Positions 1 through 9,248 of a stretch of DNA of 64,000 nucleotides are shown in pieces (within the stretch, counting starts at the first letter, position 1; every line of letters starts with the position of its first letter). A model generated the notes under the pieces. That model was not told the origin of the DNA, ran no database searches, and saw only the letters and a list, made by a program, of their open reading frames with translations. This stretch comes from Komagataeibacter melomenusus (GTDB taxonomy: Bacteria; Pseudomonadota; Alphaproteobacteria; Acetobacterales; Acetobacteraceae): positions 62,001 through 126,000 of the forward strand of contig NZ_JABJWC010000004.1 in NCBI RefSeq assembly GCF_013155395.1, read 5' to 3'. The translations under genes were made by a program, and so were the position numbers.

Positions 1-115
1 CCATCTGCGTCACGCGTTCATGCATGGCGCGGAAGGTATAGGGTTCATCGGGGCCATCCTGAAACACGATGCCAATGAACACGCCATCGATTTCAATAAC
101 GCTGGATTCAAACAT
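1..115 (-). CDS. Unknown protein, N-terminal part only (cut by window edge)
   Basis: Reading leftward from an ATG at 115, an open frame runs off the left edge after 38 codons. It begins MFESSVIEIDGVFIGIV and continues with an acidic stretch (FQDGPDEPYTF). A purine-rich AGGAA lies just upstream of the ATG in gene orientation, which supports the start. The visible part has no signal peptide or membrane segment and I do not recognise a family. It is divergent from the pst operon, so the 115-374 gap serves both genes. Confidence 0.5.
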   Translation of the reverse strand, partial: MFESSVIEIDGVFIGIVFQDGPDEPYTFRAMHERVTQM

Positions 116-275
116 GAGGCTCGTTCCTGCCTGTCTTTTGCTGGGCGGACCGTCTTGCCAGCCTGCCCGTTGCGGGTGCTATGCCGCATTTTTCCGCGTG
201 GCTTCAACCCGAAATATGTGAACTTTATATGACGTGCCGCAAGTAGATATCAGGCATACATGCATGTAATGGCAG

Positions 276-304
276 GTGTCATAAAAACTTCATGAAAAAT
301 GTCG
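276..304 (+). promoter_or_regulatory. Pho-box-like direct repeat upstream of pstC
   Basis: The stretch reads GTGTCATAAAAACTTCATG then AAAAATGTCG. The first unit (GTGTCAT) differs from the PhoB box unit CTGTCAT by one base. Units 11 bases further on (ending TTCAT) and again near 299-304 (ATGTCG) are weaker copies, and another TTGTCAC lies at 315-321. About 11-base spacing of CTGTCAT-like units is the known PhoB site layout, and the site sits about 80 bases before the pstC start. PhoB itself is not encoded here, so its binding is inferred. Confidence 0.6.
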
Positions 305-374
305 CACGTTATTATTGTCACGAGTCAGTCAATTCGCTTAGTGCTGCATTCATGTCATGCATATCAGGAACTCC

Positions 375-1352
375 ATGATGGAAATGCCATCCACCACCGC
401 AGGCCAGGGGGCGGCCGTGTCCGGGCGCAGCACAGGGGGCAATGCGGGCGATATCGCCTTTGGCGTGCTGGCCCGGCTGGCCGGGTGGTCCATCCTGCTG
501 GTCATGGCGGGCATCATCATCGTGCTGGTCAGTGGCGGGTGGCAGGCTTTTGCCGCCTTCGGGCCGGGGTTTATCACCAGCACGGCATGGAACCCCATTT
601 CACACAATTTTGGCGCGGCGACATCGATTTTCGGCACGCTGGTCACCACGGTCGTGGCCCTTGTGTTTGCCGTGCCCTTCGCCTTTGGCGTGGCCTTCTG
701 GCTGGTTGAAATGGCGCCGCCAGCCCTGGCGCGCGTGATCGAGACGGCCGTGCAGCTTCTGGCCGCCGTGCCCTCCATCATCTTCGGCATGTGGGGGTTC
801 TTCATCGTGGTGCCGTTCATGGCGCATTATGTCGAGCCCGTGGCCACGCGCTACCTGGGCCATGTGCCGGGCATCGGCCTTTTGTTCCGTGGCGCGCCCT
901 ATGGCACGGGGCTGCTGACGGGCGGCCTCATCCTGGCCATCATGGTCACGCCCTTCATCTGTTCGGTCATGGCTGATGTATTTGTCTCCATCCCCGCCGT
1001 GCTGAAGGAAAGTGCCTTTGGCCTGGGCGCAACCCGGTGGGAGGTGATGCGCAAGGTGGTGCTGCCGTGGTCGCGCCAGGCGGTGATGGGCGGCATCATG
1101 CTGGGCACAGGCCGTGCCCTGGGCGAGACGATGGCCGTGACCTTCGTTATTGGCAACAGCAACCGGCTGGGCTGGTCGCTGTTTGCGCCGGGCAACACCA
1201 TCGCCTCGCTGATCGCGCTTGAGTTCCCCGAAAGTTCGGCCGGCAGCCTCAAGCTCTCGGCGCTGCTGGCGCTGGGTGCGATCCTGATGGTCATTTCATT
1301 CATTACCTTGGCCTGCTCGCGCATGTTCCTCCAGCGCGGCCTCAAGAACTAG
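375..1352 (+). CDS. pstC: Phosphate ABC transporter permease PstC
   Basis: Inner-membrane subunit of the high-affinity phosphate importer PstSCAB. The roughly 325-residue protein has about six hydrophobic helices and the permease coupling loop (KESAFGLGATRWEVM), which contacts the ATPase PstB. An upstream in-frame ATG at 357 exists, but AGGAA at 366-370 fits the paired ATGs at 375/378, so 375 is used. It is the first gene of pstC-pstA-pstB-phoU. The usual first gene, pstS (periplasmic phosphate-binding protein), is absent: the gene before it is on the other strand. A Pho-box-like repeat upstream suggests induction by phosphate starvation. Confidence 0.93.
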   Translation: MMEMPSTTAGQGAAVSGRSTGGNAGDIAFGVLARLAGWSILLVMAGIIIVLVSGGWQAFAAFGPGFITSTAWNPISHNFGAATSIFGTLVTTVVALVFAVPFAFGVAFWLVEMAPPALARVIETAVQLLAAVPSIIFGMWGFFIVVPFMAHYVEPVATRYLGHVPGIGLLFRGAPYGTGLLTGGLILAIMVTPFICSVMADVFVSIPAVLKESAFGLGATRWEVMRKVVLPWSRQAVMGGIMLGTGRALGETMAVTFVIGNSNRLGWSLFAPGNTIASLIALEFPESSAGSLKLSALLALGAILMVISFITLACSRMFLQRGLKN

Positions 1353-1366
1353 GAAAGTAGCCTTAC

Positions 1367-2263
1367 ATGTCAGCCCAGAAAGTACAGGCCGGGGCCCCTG
1401 ACGGGTGGCAGCGTGGTGGCGCGCAGGCCGTGCGCCGCAGGATTGTCGAGCGGCTGGTCAACGTGCTGTGCGCTATCGCCACCGTGGTTGTCCTGTTCCT
1501 GCTGTTCTCCATTTTATGGACACTGGTCACGCGCGGGGCGGCAGGGCTGTCGCTTGCAACCTTCCTGCACAGCACGGCCGCACCCGGCAGCGGGGGCGGG
1601 CTTGCCAACGCCATCGTGGGCAGTTGCGAGCAGACCCTGCTGGCCGCGCTGCTTGGCACGCCCGTTGGCATGCTGACCGGCATCTACCTTTCCGAATTCA
1701 GCCATGACGGGAAGATCGTCTCGTTCGTGCGCTTTGTTTCGGACATGATGCTGTCCGTGCCCTCCATCCTTGTCGGCCTGTTCGTCTATCTGGTGGTGGT
1801 GGAGCCTGCGGGGCATTTCTCGGGCATTGCGGGCACGCTGGCGCTGGCCATCCTGTTCATTCCCATCGTGGTGCGCACGACCGAAGACATGCTGCACCTC
1901 GTGCCCCGCGCCATGCGCGAGGCCGCCTACGCGCTGGGCGCGCCGGGGTGGCGGGTGATCGTGAGCATCTGCCTGCGCGCGGCGCGTGGCGGCATCATGA
2001 CCGGCATCCTGCTGGCGCTGGCCCGCATCTCGGGCGAGACGGCGCCGCTGCTCTTTACCTCGCTTGGCAACCTGAACTGGTCCACCAACCTCAACGCGCC
2101 GATGGCCAGCCTGCCTGTCACCATCTACCAGTATGCCGGTTCGGCCTATGATGACTGGGTGCAGATGGCCTGGACCGGCGCGCTGCTGATTACGGTTGCG
2201 GTGCTGGCAACCAACATCTTCGCCCGCTGGTGGCTCTCGCGTAATGGAACTGCATCATCATGA
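1367..2263 (+). CDS. pstA: Phosphate ABC transporter permease PstA
   Basis: Second transmembrane subunit of the phosphate importer, pairing with PstC to form the channel. The 298 residues include a soluble N-terminal stretch of about 25 residues, about six membrane helices, and the coupling motif [15 protein letters not shown], typical of PstA EAA loops. It begins 14 bases after the pstC stop, with AGGAAAG at the pstC end serving as ribosome binding site. It ends in a four-base ATGA overlap with pstB, the usual sign of translational coupling. Confidence 0.93.
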   Translation: MSAQKVQAGAPDGWQRGGAQAVRRRIVERLVNVLCAIATVVVLFLLFSILWTLVTRGAAGLSLATFLHSTAAPGSGGGLANAIVGSCEQTLLAALLGTPVGMLTGIYLSEFSHDGKIVSFVRFVSDMMLSVPSILVGLFVYLVVVEPAGHFSGIAGTLALAILFIPIVVRTTEDMLHLVPRAMREAAYALGAPGWRVIVSICLRAARGGIMTGILLALARISGETAPLLFTSLGNLNWSTNLNAPMASLPVTIYQYAGSAYDDWVQMAWTGALLITVAVLATNIFARWWLSRNGTASS

Positions 2264-3057
2264 ATACCCTCACCATGGATAACAGGCCCGCCCAGGCCCG
2301 GCTGGCTCCGGCCATCGCCATTCGCAACCTCGATTTCTGGTATGGGGAGAACCACGCGCTGCGCGGCATCTCGCTTGATTTCCCTACCCGGCAGGTGACC
2401 GGCATGATCGGGCCTTCGGGCTGTGGCAAGTCAACGCTGCTGCGCATCCTCAACCGGATGTATGACCTCTACCCCGGCCAGCGCGCCATGGGCGAGGTGC
2501 TGTTTGATGGCCGCAACATCCTCTCGCCCGGCATCGACGTGAACGTGCTGCGCTCGCGCATCGGCATGGTGTTCCAGAAGCCTACGCCGTTCCCCATGTC
2601 GATCTATGACAACATTGCCTTTGGCGTGCGCCTGCATGAGCGCCTCTCACGCACCGAGATGGACCAGCGCGTGGAAAACGTGCTGCGCCGCGTGGCCCTG
2701 TGGGGCGAGGTCAAGGACCGGCTCAATGCCTCCGCCGCCGCCCTTTCTGGCGGGCAGCAGCAGCGCCTGTGCATTGCGCGCACGATTGCCACCCGGCCTG
2801 AAATCATCCTGCTTGATGAACCGACCAGCGCGCTCGACCCGATCTCGACCGCGCGGATCGAGGAACTGCTGGATGAACTCAAGCAGGAATTCTCGATCGC
2901 CATCGTCACCCACAACCTCCAGCAGGCGGCCCGCTGCGCGGATCGCGTGGCCTTTTTCTACATGGGCGAACTCGTTGAGGTGGACACGGCAGACAAGATG
3001 TTCACCGCCCCGCATGAAAAACGCACCCAGGATTACATTACCGGCCGCTTCGGTTGA
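2260..3057 (+). CDS. pstB: Phosphate ABC transporter ATP-binding protein PstB
   Basis: ATPase that powers phosphate import. Walker A is GPSGCGKST at residues 51-59, the ABC signature (LSGGQQQR) is near 162-168, and Walker B with the D-loop ([12 protein letters not shown]) is near 184-195. At 265 residues it has the normal PstB length. The start overlaps the pstA stop (ATGA); a second ATG five codons in is possible. The stop overlaps the phoU start, so all four pst genes are tightly packed and probably on one mRNA. Confidence 0.96.
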   Translation: MNTLTMDNRPAQARLAPAIAIRNLDFWYGENHALRGISLDFPTRQVTGMIGPSGCGKSTLLRILNRMYDLYPGQRAMGEVLFDGRNILSPGIDVNVLRSRIGMVFQKPTPFPMSIYDNIAFGVRLHERLSRTEMDQRVENVLRRVALWGEVKDRLNASAAALSGGQQQRLCIARTIATRPEIILLDEPTSALDPISTARIEELLDELKQEFSIAIVTHNLQQAARCADRVAFFYMGELVEVDTADKMFTAPHEKRTQDYITGRFG

Positions 3058-3770
3058 TGACGAAAGACGTGATGATGCCCCAGGAATCGATGCACACTGT
3101 CCAGAGTTACGAACAGGAACTTGAACAGCTCCGTTCGCTCATCAACAAGATGGGCGGCATGGTCGAGCGCCAGGTGGCGCAGGCCATTACGGCGGTGGTC
3201 GAGCATGATGAGGTCGCAGCCCTCGATGCGCCTGAAATGGACCCCCAGGTCGATGAACTCGAGCGCCAGACCGAGGCGCTGGTCATCCGCCTGCTCGCCC
3301 TGCGCGCGCCCATGGCAGGCGACCTGCGCGAGGTGGTGGCGGCGCTGAAGATGTCGGGCGACCTGGAGCGGATCGGCGACTGCGCGGCCTCGATCGCGCG
3401 CCGGGCCATGCGCAACGAACTGCTCTCGTGCCCCATATCGCTCACGGGCCTGCACAGCATGGGCCGGCTGGTGCAGGAAAACCTGCGCCGCACCATCGAT
3501 GCGATGGACCAGCGCGACCCCGAACTCGCGCGCATTGTCTGGCAGTCCGATACGGCGGTGGATGAGCTTTATGTCTCGCTGTTCCGCGAACTTGTAACCT
3601 ACATGATGGAAGACCCGCGCAATATCGGTCCATGCACCCATCTGCTGTTCATTGCCAAGAACCTTGAACGCATTGGCGACCACGCCACCAATATTTCCGA
3701 GCGCGTCTATTACTCCGTCACCGGCAACATCCTGCCCATCATCCGCCCCCGTGGCGGCACGTTTGACTGA
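3054..3770 (+). CDS. phoU: Phosphate transport system regulator PhoU
   Basis: PhoU is a cytoplasmic all-helical protein that links Pst transporter state to the PhoR/PhoB system and keeps the Pho regulon off when phosphate is plentiful. The 238 residues show the two-fold repeated helical PhoU pattern, with the conserved acidic stretch around [16 protein letters not shown] and its second copy [14 protein letters not shown] near the C-terminus; these are the metal-binding clusters of the family. The start overlaps the pstB stop. Several in-frame ATGs follow within the first 14 codons, so the exact N-terminus is uncertain. phoB/phoR are not nearby. Confidence 0.95.
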   Translation: MMTKDVMMPQESMHTVQSYEQELEQLRSLINKMGGMVERQVAQAITAVVEHDEVAALDAPEMDPQVDELERQTEALVIRLLALRAPMAGDLREVVAALKMSGDLERIGDCAASIARRAMRNELLSCPISLTGLHSMGRLVQENLRRTIDAMDQRDPELARIVWQSDTAVDELYVSLFRELVTYMMEDPRNIGPCTHLLFIAKNLERIGDHATNISERVYYSVTGNILPIIRPRGGTFD

Positions 3771-3886
3771 AGCCGCCGCCTGACCCCTGCCTGGCCGGGC
3801 GCGATTGCGTTGCCGTCCGTCTTTTGCAACACTTGCTCCTGACGGGCGGCCCGTGCCGCGCTCCCATCAACCAGGCAGGTTTTTAC

Positions 3887-4933
3887 ATGCAGCAACGTGA
3901 ACTCGGTCGCACTGGCATCATGGTCAGTGAGATCTGTCTCGGCACCATGACCTTCGGCCAGCAGAATACGGAAGCCGAAGGCCATGCCCAGCTTGATCTG
4001 GCGCTGGATCACGGCATCAACTTCATTGATACCGCCGAACTCTATTCCATCCCGCCCCGTGCCGAGACCCAGGGTGCGACGGAAACCATCATCGGCACCT
4101 GGCTCAAGGCGCGTGGCGGGCGTGACAGGCTGGTCATCGCCAGCAAGGTGGTGGGGCGCGGCACATCGCCATGGTTCCGCCCCGGCGGGGAAGAAACCCG
4201 GCTGACGCCAAGGCAGATCCGTTACGCGCTGGATGGCTCGCTGCGTCGCCTCGGCACGGATTACATCGATCTGTACCAGCTGCACTGGCCGGACCGTGAG
4301 ATCGGGCTGTTTGGCGGCGGCGGCAACACATTCACTTCCCTGCCCGAGACGGATGAGGTACCCATTGCCGAGACGCTGGGCGTGTTGGGTGACCTGGTGC
4401 GCGAGGGCAAGATCCGCCATGTCGGCCTCTCTAACGAGACGGCGTGGGGCGTTTCGCAATATCTGGCCGAATCCCGCCACGGCGCGCCGCGCGTGGTGTC
4501 GATCCAGAATGCCTACAACCTGATCAACCGCACCTTCGAGATCGGCCTGGCCGAGATCGCCCTGCGCGAGAAGGTGGGCCTGCTGGCCTATTCGCCCCTG
4601 GCGCAGGGCTACCTTACGGGCAAATACCTGGGCGGCGCGCGGCCTGCCGGCGCACGCACCACGCTGTTCAATCGCGGCCAGCGCTACGAGAAGCCGGGCG
4701 TGGAGGAGGCGGTCAGCGCCTATATCGCGCTGGCAAAAGCGGAGGGGATCGACCCGGTGCAGATGGCCATCGCCTTTGTCACGTCCCGCCCGTTCGTGAC
4801 CTCAAACATCATTGGCGCGACCAGCATTGACCAGCTCAAGACCATTCTGGGTTCGGTTGATCTGGTGATTACGCCGGAACTCGAGGCCAGGATCAACGCG
4901 ATCCATCAGGTGCATTGCAACCCGGCCCCCTGA
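3887..4933 (+). CDS. Tas-family NADP(H)-dependent aldo/keto reductase
   Basis: TIM-barrel oxidoreductase of the aldo/keto reductase superfamily, closest by pattern to E. coli Tas (346 residues; 348 here). The catalytic tetrad is visible as D48 and Y53 (FIDTAELY), K87 (IASKVVG) and H133 (LYQLHWPD). The Tas-typical insert after the histidine (GLFGGGGNTFTSLPETDE) is present. The start is taken at MQQRELGRTG, preceded by a purine-rich AGGCAGG; a longer frame from 3824 lacks a ribosome site. It is monocistronic by spacing. The natural substrate cannot be read from the sequence; small carbonyls are likely. Confidence 0.9.
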   Translation: MQQRELGRTGIMVSEICLGTMTFGQQNTEAEGHAQLDLALDHGINFIDTAELYSIPPRAETQGATETIIGTWLKARGGRDRLVIASKVVGRGTSPWFRPGGEETRLTPRQIRYALDGSLRRLGTDYIDLYQLHWPDREIGLFGGGGNTFTSLPETDEVPIAETLGVLGDLVREGKIRHVGLSNETAWGVSQYLAESRHGAPRVVSIQNAYNLINRTFEIGLAEIALREKVGLLAYSPLAQGYLTGKYLGGARPAGARTTLFNRGQRYEKPGVEEAVSAYIALAKAEGIDPVQMAIAFVTSRPFVTSNIIGATSIDQLKTILGSVDLVITPELEARINAIHQVHCNPAP

Positions 4934-5095
4934 CCGGTTCTGCTTGTGATGGGCATGGCCTGATGCCGCATGGCCTTCCCCCAGCGGCCAAGGCGGCTCA
5001 AAAAGGGGGCACGGGGAACGCGGCAAGGCTCGTGAAACGCCTGGCCGCCTACGGAGGTGGCTGAGGCACCAGGGTCTGCGTCGCCGCGGATGGTC

Positions 5096-5281
5096 ATGGC
5101 AGGACACTTTTTGTCCGGACAGGCACACGAATGGCCGTGTGCCGACGTCCTGCTTGATGGCCTGCCATACCCATCGATCCATATCGTCCGTGATCGCGGG
5201 GATGCCACGCATAAATTGCGTGACTGGAAGCGGGGATTTCGCCCCCTCATGCCACCACGGCGCAAAGAGCAGTCGCCTGTC
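5096..5281 (+). pseudogene. IS5-family transposase fragment (degenerate)
   Basis: One frame here translates to a short internal piece of an IS5/IS427-type DDE transposase. It runs from a FLSGQAHEW segment (family: FLSpGQ-hd), through a short LLDGLP helix, the catalytic-region tripeptide DRG (family: aDRGYDaDwfR), and a PPRRKEQ segment (family: IPpRknR). Flanking parts of the transposase and terminal repeats are missing, and the DRGYDAD motif is damaged (DRGDATHKLRDW). The rest of the 477-base gap 4934-5410 shows no gene I can support. I read this as an old, inactive insertion scar. Confidence 0.55.
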
Positions 5282-5410
5282 CCGGAGGGGTGTACAGGCA
5301 CCGGAATCTGCCCGGAAACCTGTAGGCAGGGCGCAAGGAATGGCGGGCTGACGGAGAAGGCAGCCGCATCCTGCTTCTCCGGCGGCATACAAGCGCGTGA
5401 GGCCGGATTT

Positions 5411-6376
5411 TCAAAAAGAGTCTGGGGAAATGGCGCGTTTCAGGGCGGTGAAATAAGAGTTTCTGAATTGCCTGCTCATGGGGGCGTCGGGAATGAATAC
5501 GTCAAAGACGTGATAGGCACCGGGAATGACACAGACCTCCGTCGGCACGCCAGCGGCCATCAGGCGCCGGGCATATTCCAGGTCCTCGTCCAAAAACAGG
5601 TCCAGGGACCCTACGCCAATATAGGCAGGCGGCAGTCCCGTCAGGTCCGTTGCACGAAAGGCCGCCGCATATCCGGCAATGCCTGGGCTTCCGGGCGTTT
5701 TACCAAGATAGGCGTTCCATGCGTAATGATTGGCGGAACGCGTCCAGATATATTCGCCCAGGGCGGGCGATGGCATGAGCGTTGTTCCGGTCCGGTCATC
5801 CAGCATGGGATAGATCAGTAGCTGGAAAAGAACCCTGATTTCCGCCCGGTCGCGTGCAAGCAGGGCAAGGCAGGCCGTCAGGCCGCCACCTGCGCTATCT
5901 CCCCCGATAACCAGGCGGTTCTGGTCAATTCCCAGGTCACTTGCATGGTCATGTGCCCATTTCAGGACGGCGTAACAATCCTCGATTGCCGCAGGGTAGG
6001 GGGCTTCCGGCGCCAGGCGGTAATCAACCGAGAAAATGACCAGACCCAGTTCGCTGGCCATCTGCCGGCAGCGTGCATCATCGACCTCCGGTGTGCCACT
6101 TACAATACCGCCGCTATGGATATAGACCAGCGCAGGGGCATTCGGGTGATGGGCCACGGGCCTGTAGGTTACAACCGGAACAGCAGGTGCGCCTGCAGGC
6201 CCGGGCACGTGGCACTGCTCAACCCTGACGTCAGGATATTCCGGCACCTTGACGCTGCGGATTGCGGAAATGAATGCCTTGCGTGTCGCGCCCAGGGTCT
6301 CATCTGAAAGACCGTCAAAGGAGGGCAGGACTTTCAGGGCCGCGCGAAATTCCGGAGCGACGGGATTGTGAGGCAT
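5411..6376 (-). CDS. Alpha/beta hydrolase, hormone-sensitive-lipase-type esterase
   Basis: 321-residue cytoplasmic carboxylesterase-like protein of the HSL family (alpha/beta hydrolase fold-3). The oxyanion-hole motif appears as HSGG at 87-90 (family HGGG, so the second residue is S). The nucleophile elbow is GDSAG with S161, the acid is D259 in the SLDLFLDED segment, and the base is H289 in GAYHVFD, giving a complete catalytic triad. No signal peptide. The ATG at 6376 is preceded by GGAGAAA in gene orientation. It stands alone on the minus strand between the IS scar and the aldolase gene. The substrate is unknown; short-chain acyl esters are usual for the family. Confidence 0.85.
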   Translation of the reverse strand: MPHNPVAPEFRAALKVLPSFDGLSDETLGATRKAFISAIRSVKVPEYPDVRVEQCHVPGPAGAPAVPVVTYRPVAHHPNAPALVYIHSGGIVSGTPEVDDARCRQMASELGLVIFSVDYRLAPEAPYPAAIEDCYAVLKWAHDHASDLGIDQNRLVIGGDSAGGGLTACLALLARDRAEIRVLFQLLIYPMLDDRTGTTLMPSPALGEYIWTRSANHYAWNAYLGKTPGSPGIAGYAAAFRATDLTGLPPAYIGVGSLDLFLDEDLEYARRLMAAGVPTEVCVIPGAYHVFDVFIPDAPMSRQFRNSYFTALKRAISPDSF

Positions 6377-6669
6377 GACAGTTTCTCCGCGTTATCGTTA
6401 TCCTCACGATAGAAGGCATCGGGGCAGAAGCATCATCACGTCCAACTGATTGAACAGAAAGTGTTATTCAGGGAATTCAGGCTTATGGGTCCGGGAGGGG
6501 CTCATGCGGGCGTATTGTTTCATGGAGCAATATGCTTGTATGCGTTTTTTGTATTTATTTTTATTCACCTATATTTTATATTATTAATCAATTAGGGTGC
6601 CTGGAATCATATATGCTAAGCACTTATCGCCACGGTCACATATGAATACAAAGCATGGGACAAATAAAA

Positions 6670-7566
6670 ATGCCTGTTGAGCAGATGCGCAAGAACATGT
6701 CGGAAAATGCGGGCTTTATCGCGGCCCTGGATCAGAGCGGAGGGTCCACGCCGGGCGCGCTGCGGCATTACGGCATAGCTGACAGCGCCTACAGCACCGA
6801 TGCCCAGATGTTTGCCCTCATGCATGCAATGCGGGTCCGGGTCATGACTGCCCCGGCCTTTACGGGCAGGAAGATCCTCGCCGCCATCCTGTTCGAGCAG
6901 ACCATGAACGGAGTGGTCAATGACACGCCCGTTCCCACCTATCTGTGGAAGGAAAAGGGGGTTGTCCCGTTCCTGAAGGTGGACAAGGGGCTGGAGCCCG
7001 AAGCGGGCGGCGTGCAGGTGATGAAGCCCATTCCCACCCTTGAGGCCATGCTGGACCAGGCGCTCGGCAAGGGCATTTATGGCACGAAGGCGCGCTCGGT
7101 CATCCGCCTGGCCGAACGCGAGGGCATTGCCGCCATCGTGAAGCAGCAGTTCACCCTGGCCGAACAGATTGCAGCGCGCGGCCTTGTGCCCATCATGGAA
7201 CCCGAAGTCCTGATCAAAAGCCCGAACAAGGCAGGCGCGGAAACGCTGCTGCATGATGAACTCCACCGTGGGCTGGATGCGCTGCCGGGTGACTATCAGG
7301 TGATGATCAAGGTCTCGATCCCTGAAAAGGCTGATCTTTACCTTGACCTGATCAAGCACCCCCGCGTGCAGCGTGTCGTGGCGCTGTCCGGTGGGTACCC
7401 GCGTGATGAAGCCTGCCAGCTTCTGGCAAAGAACCATGGCATGATCGCCAGCTTCTCGCGTGCGCTGCTTGAAGACCTGCGCTACGGCATGACAGATGCG
7501 CAGTTCGATGCGGCTCTTGCAAAATCCATCGACCAGATCTTCAAGGCTTCGACGCAGAAGGCCTGA
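6670..7566 (+). CDS. Class I fructose-bisphosphate aldolase
   Basis: Cleaves fructose 1,6-bisphosphate to the triose phosphates, or runs in reverse for gluconeogenesis. The short bacterial class I type is recognised from FIAALDQSGGSTPGAL near the N-terminus, FEQTMNG, EPEVLIKSP and the C-terminal LSGGYPRDEAC phosphate-binding segment; the Schiff-base lysine is probably in MIKVSIP. Starting at MPVEQMRKN gives 298 residues, the family norm, with a weak GGGA nine bases upstream; an in-frame ATG at 6655 would add five residues. The 278-base upstream gap is very AT-rich and probably holds the promoter. A strong terminator follows directly. Confidence 0.9.
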   Translation: MPVEQMRKNMSENAGFIAALDQSGGSTPGALRHYGIADSAYSTDAQMFALMHAMRVRVMTAPAFTGRKILAAILFEQTMNGVVNDTPVPTYLWKEKGVVPFLKVDKGLEPEAGGVQVMKPIPTLEAMLDQALGKGIYGTKARSVIRLAEREGIAAIVKQQFTLAEQIAARGLVPIMEPEVLIKSPNKAGAETLLHDELHRGLDALPGDYQVMIKVSIPEKADLYLDLIKHPRVQRVVALSGGYPRDEACQLLAKNHGMIASFSRALLEDLRYGMTDAQFDAALAKSIDQIFKASTQKA

Positions 7567-7582
7567 GTTCTTCATCTCAAAC

Positions 7583-7621
7583 AAAAAACGGCTTCCGGAA
7601 CGAAACGGAAGCCGTTTTTTT
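7583..7621. terminator. Bidirectional rho-independent terminator
   Basis: An 11-base-pair perfect stem, AACGGCTTCCG pairing with CGGAAGCCGTT around an eight-base loop, is flanked by an A-run on the left and a T-run on the right. It can therefore terminate both the aldolase gene from the left and the convergent sugar transporter gene from the right. Confidence 0.93.
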
Positions 7622-7640
7622 ATCTGCCCGCCGCTCTCTT

Positions 7641-9122
7641 TCAGGCAGATGGACGTGGGGAGACCTTTCCATCCTGCGGCATGGAACGCGCGCCCAGGTC
7701 ACGCAGGGGCCAGCCCGCAAGCAGGTGCGATTCAATATTTTCCAGCGAAACCCCTTTGGTTTCCGGCACGTAAAACAGCGTGATGGCGATAAACAGGGCA
7801 TTCATGCCAGCAAACAGCCAGAAGGTATGGGCCTCGCCCAATGTGTCGAGCACGCTGAGAAATGTGTTGCTGACCGCCCAGTTGGTTGCCCAGTTGGTAA
7901 AGGTGGAGCACACAATGCCAAAGTCGCGACCGCGCAGGGGCTGGATTTCAGCACATAACGTCCAGACCAGTGGCCCGGCGCCAATGGCGAACCCCAGCAC
8001 AAACACCAGCAACGACCCGACCATGGCGATCTGGGCCGTGGTGTCATGCCCGCCATATTCAACCAGCCCGCCTGCCAGCAGCATGCTGCCTGTCATGATG
8101 GCGCAGCTGAGCAGCAGCAGCGGCCGACGGCCCCAGCGGTCAACCGTCACGATCGCGACACAGGTGGCGACAAGGTTGATCAGGCCGATCAGCGCCGTGG
8201 CCCAGCCTGCGGCGGATGCGCCGAAATCGGCGGCCTGAAAGACTTTGGGCGCATAATACATCAGCACGTTGATGCCGGTAAGCTGCTGCATGATCTGCAG
8301 CACGATGCCCAACCCGACCGAGCGGCGGAAGTTGGCGTTGTTGCGGAAAAACGAAAACCCTTCCGACTTGCCCCGGGTCAGTTCCGTGGCGATATCGGAA
8401 ATTTCCCGGTCAGCCTGCTGCGGGCTGGGCCGCAGGTACCGCATCACCGTGCGTGCACGCAGCTTTTCCCCCCGCATCATGAGCCAGCGCGGGCTGTCCG
8501 GCAGGAACAGGCAGCCAATGAGGAAGACGGTCGCGGGCACCGTCATGAGCCCGAGCATCCACCGCCAGTGCGCGCCATTGGCCAGCACCCCATCGGTCAC
8601 GTAGGACAGGAAGATGCCGCCCGTCATCATCAACTGGTAACACGCGATCATCGACCCGCGCTGCGCCACGGCCGAGACTTCGGATATGTAGAGCGGCGCC
8701 GTAAAGGCTGCGATCCCCACCGCGAAGCCCAGGAAAATCCGGCCGATGATGAGAACGGTGACGGATGGCGCCAACGCGCTGATCAGGGAGCCGACCAGAA
8801 AAAGAATGGATGACCCCAGCAAAGCGCGCCTGCGCCCAAAACGGAACGAGATTGTCCCGGCAATCAGTGACCCCACGGCCGCCGCCGCCATCATGGAGGA
8901 GACGATCCATTCCTGCGTGCGGGGCGATGCATTGAAATCCGTGCCGATAAAGCGCAGCGCGCCCGCGATCACCCCGGTATCGAGCCCGAACATGAGGCCG
9001 GCAAGGGCCGCCAGCACCCCTACCACAATGGCATGTCCCGTAGCGGGCGTGGCAGGGGCGGGTGCCTGCCCCGGTGGGCTGGCATGGATCGTGGCGCGGG
9101 AGAGCAGGTCTTCTTCGGGCAT
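7641..9122 (-). CDS. Sugar porter family MFS transporter (sugar/H+ symporter)
   Basis: Inner-membrane sugar importer of the major facilitator superfamily, GalP/XylE-like, about 493 residues with 12 predicted helices. Family marks seen are GLDTGVIAGAL in helix 1, the FRFGRRRALL loop after helix 2, the RIFLGFAVG helix, PLYISEV, the PDSPRWLM motif at the end of helix 6, DRWGRRPLLL, and the C-terminal VPETKG. The ATG at 9122 is chosen because AAAAGG lies eight bases upstream; a GTG three codons earlier has no such site. An 18-base palindrome about 110 bases upstream could be its operator. Substrate is probably a hexose or pentose. Confidence 0.92.
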   Translation of the reverse strand: MPEEDLLSRATIHASPPGQAPAPATPATGHAIVVGVLAALAGLMFGLDTGVIAGALRFIGTDFNASPRTQEWIVSSMMAAAAVGSLIAGTISFRFGRRRALLGSSILFLVGSLISALAPSVTVLIIGRIFLGFAVGIAAFTAPLYISEVSAVAQRGSMIACYQLMMTGGIFLSYVTDGVLANGAHWRWMLGLMTVPATVFLIGCLFLPDSPRWLMMRGEKLRARTVMRYLRPSPQQADREISDIATELTRGKSEGFSFFRNNANFRRSVGLGIVLQIMQQLTGINVLMYYAPKVFQAADFGASAAGWATALIGLINLVATCVAIVTVDRWGRRPLLLLSCAIMTGSMLLAGGLVEYGGHDTTAQIAMVGSLLVFVLGFAIGAGPLVWTLCAEIQPLRGRDFGIVCSTFTNWATNWAVSNTFLSVLDTLGEAHTFWLFAGMNALFIAITLFYVPETKGVSLENIESHLLAGWPLRDLGARSMPQDGKVSPRPSA

Positions 9123-9230
9123 GCGTGACACCTTTTCTTTTTATTTATTGGAATGCGGCGGTTCCGCTACATGATGGGAAAGGTCCGGCCCGGCCAGCGT
9201 AAACGGTCGGGTCAGTACAGACGCTGATAT

Positions 9231-9248
9231 CCATGCATCAATGCATGG
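9231..9248. repeat. 18-base palindrome upstream of sugar porter gene
   Basis: CCATGCATCAATGCATGG: two perfect eight-base arms separated by two bases, 109 bases before the sugar transporter start. The size and symmetry fit a dimeric repressor operator; no binding protein is identified. Confidence 0.45.

Noticed and set aside
5057-5821. 254-codon plus-strand frame taken as a gene
   Set aside because: Only its first part resembles an IS5 transposase; the rest is antisense to the esterase gene, so it is a remnant plus chance open sequence.
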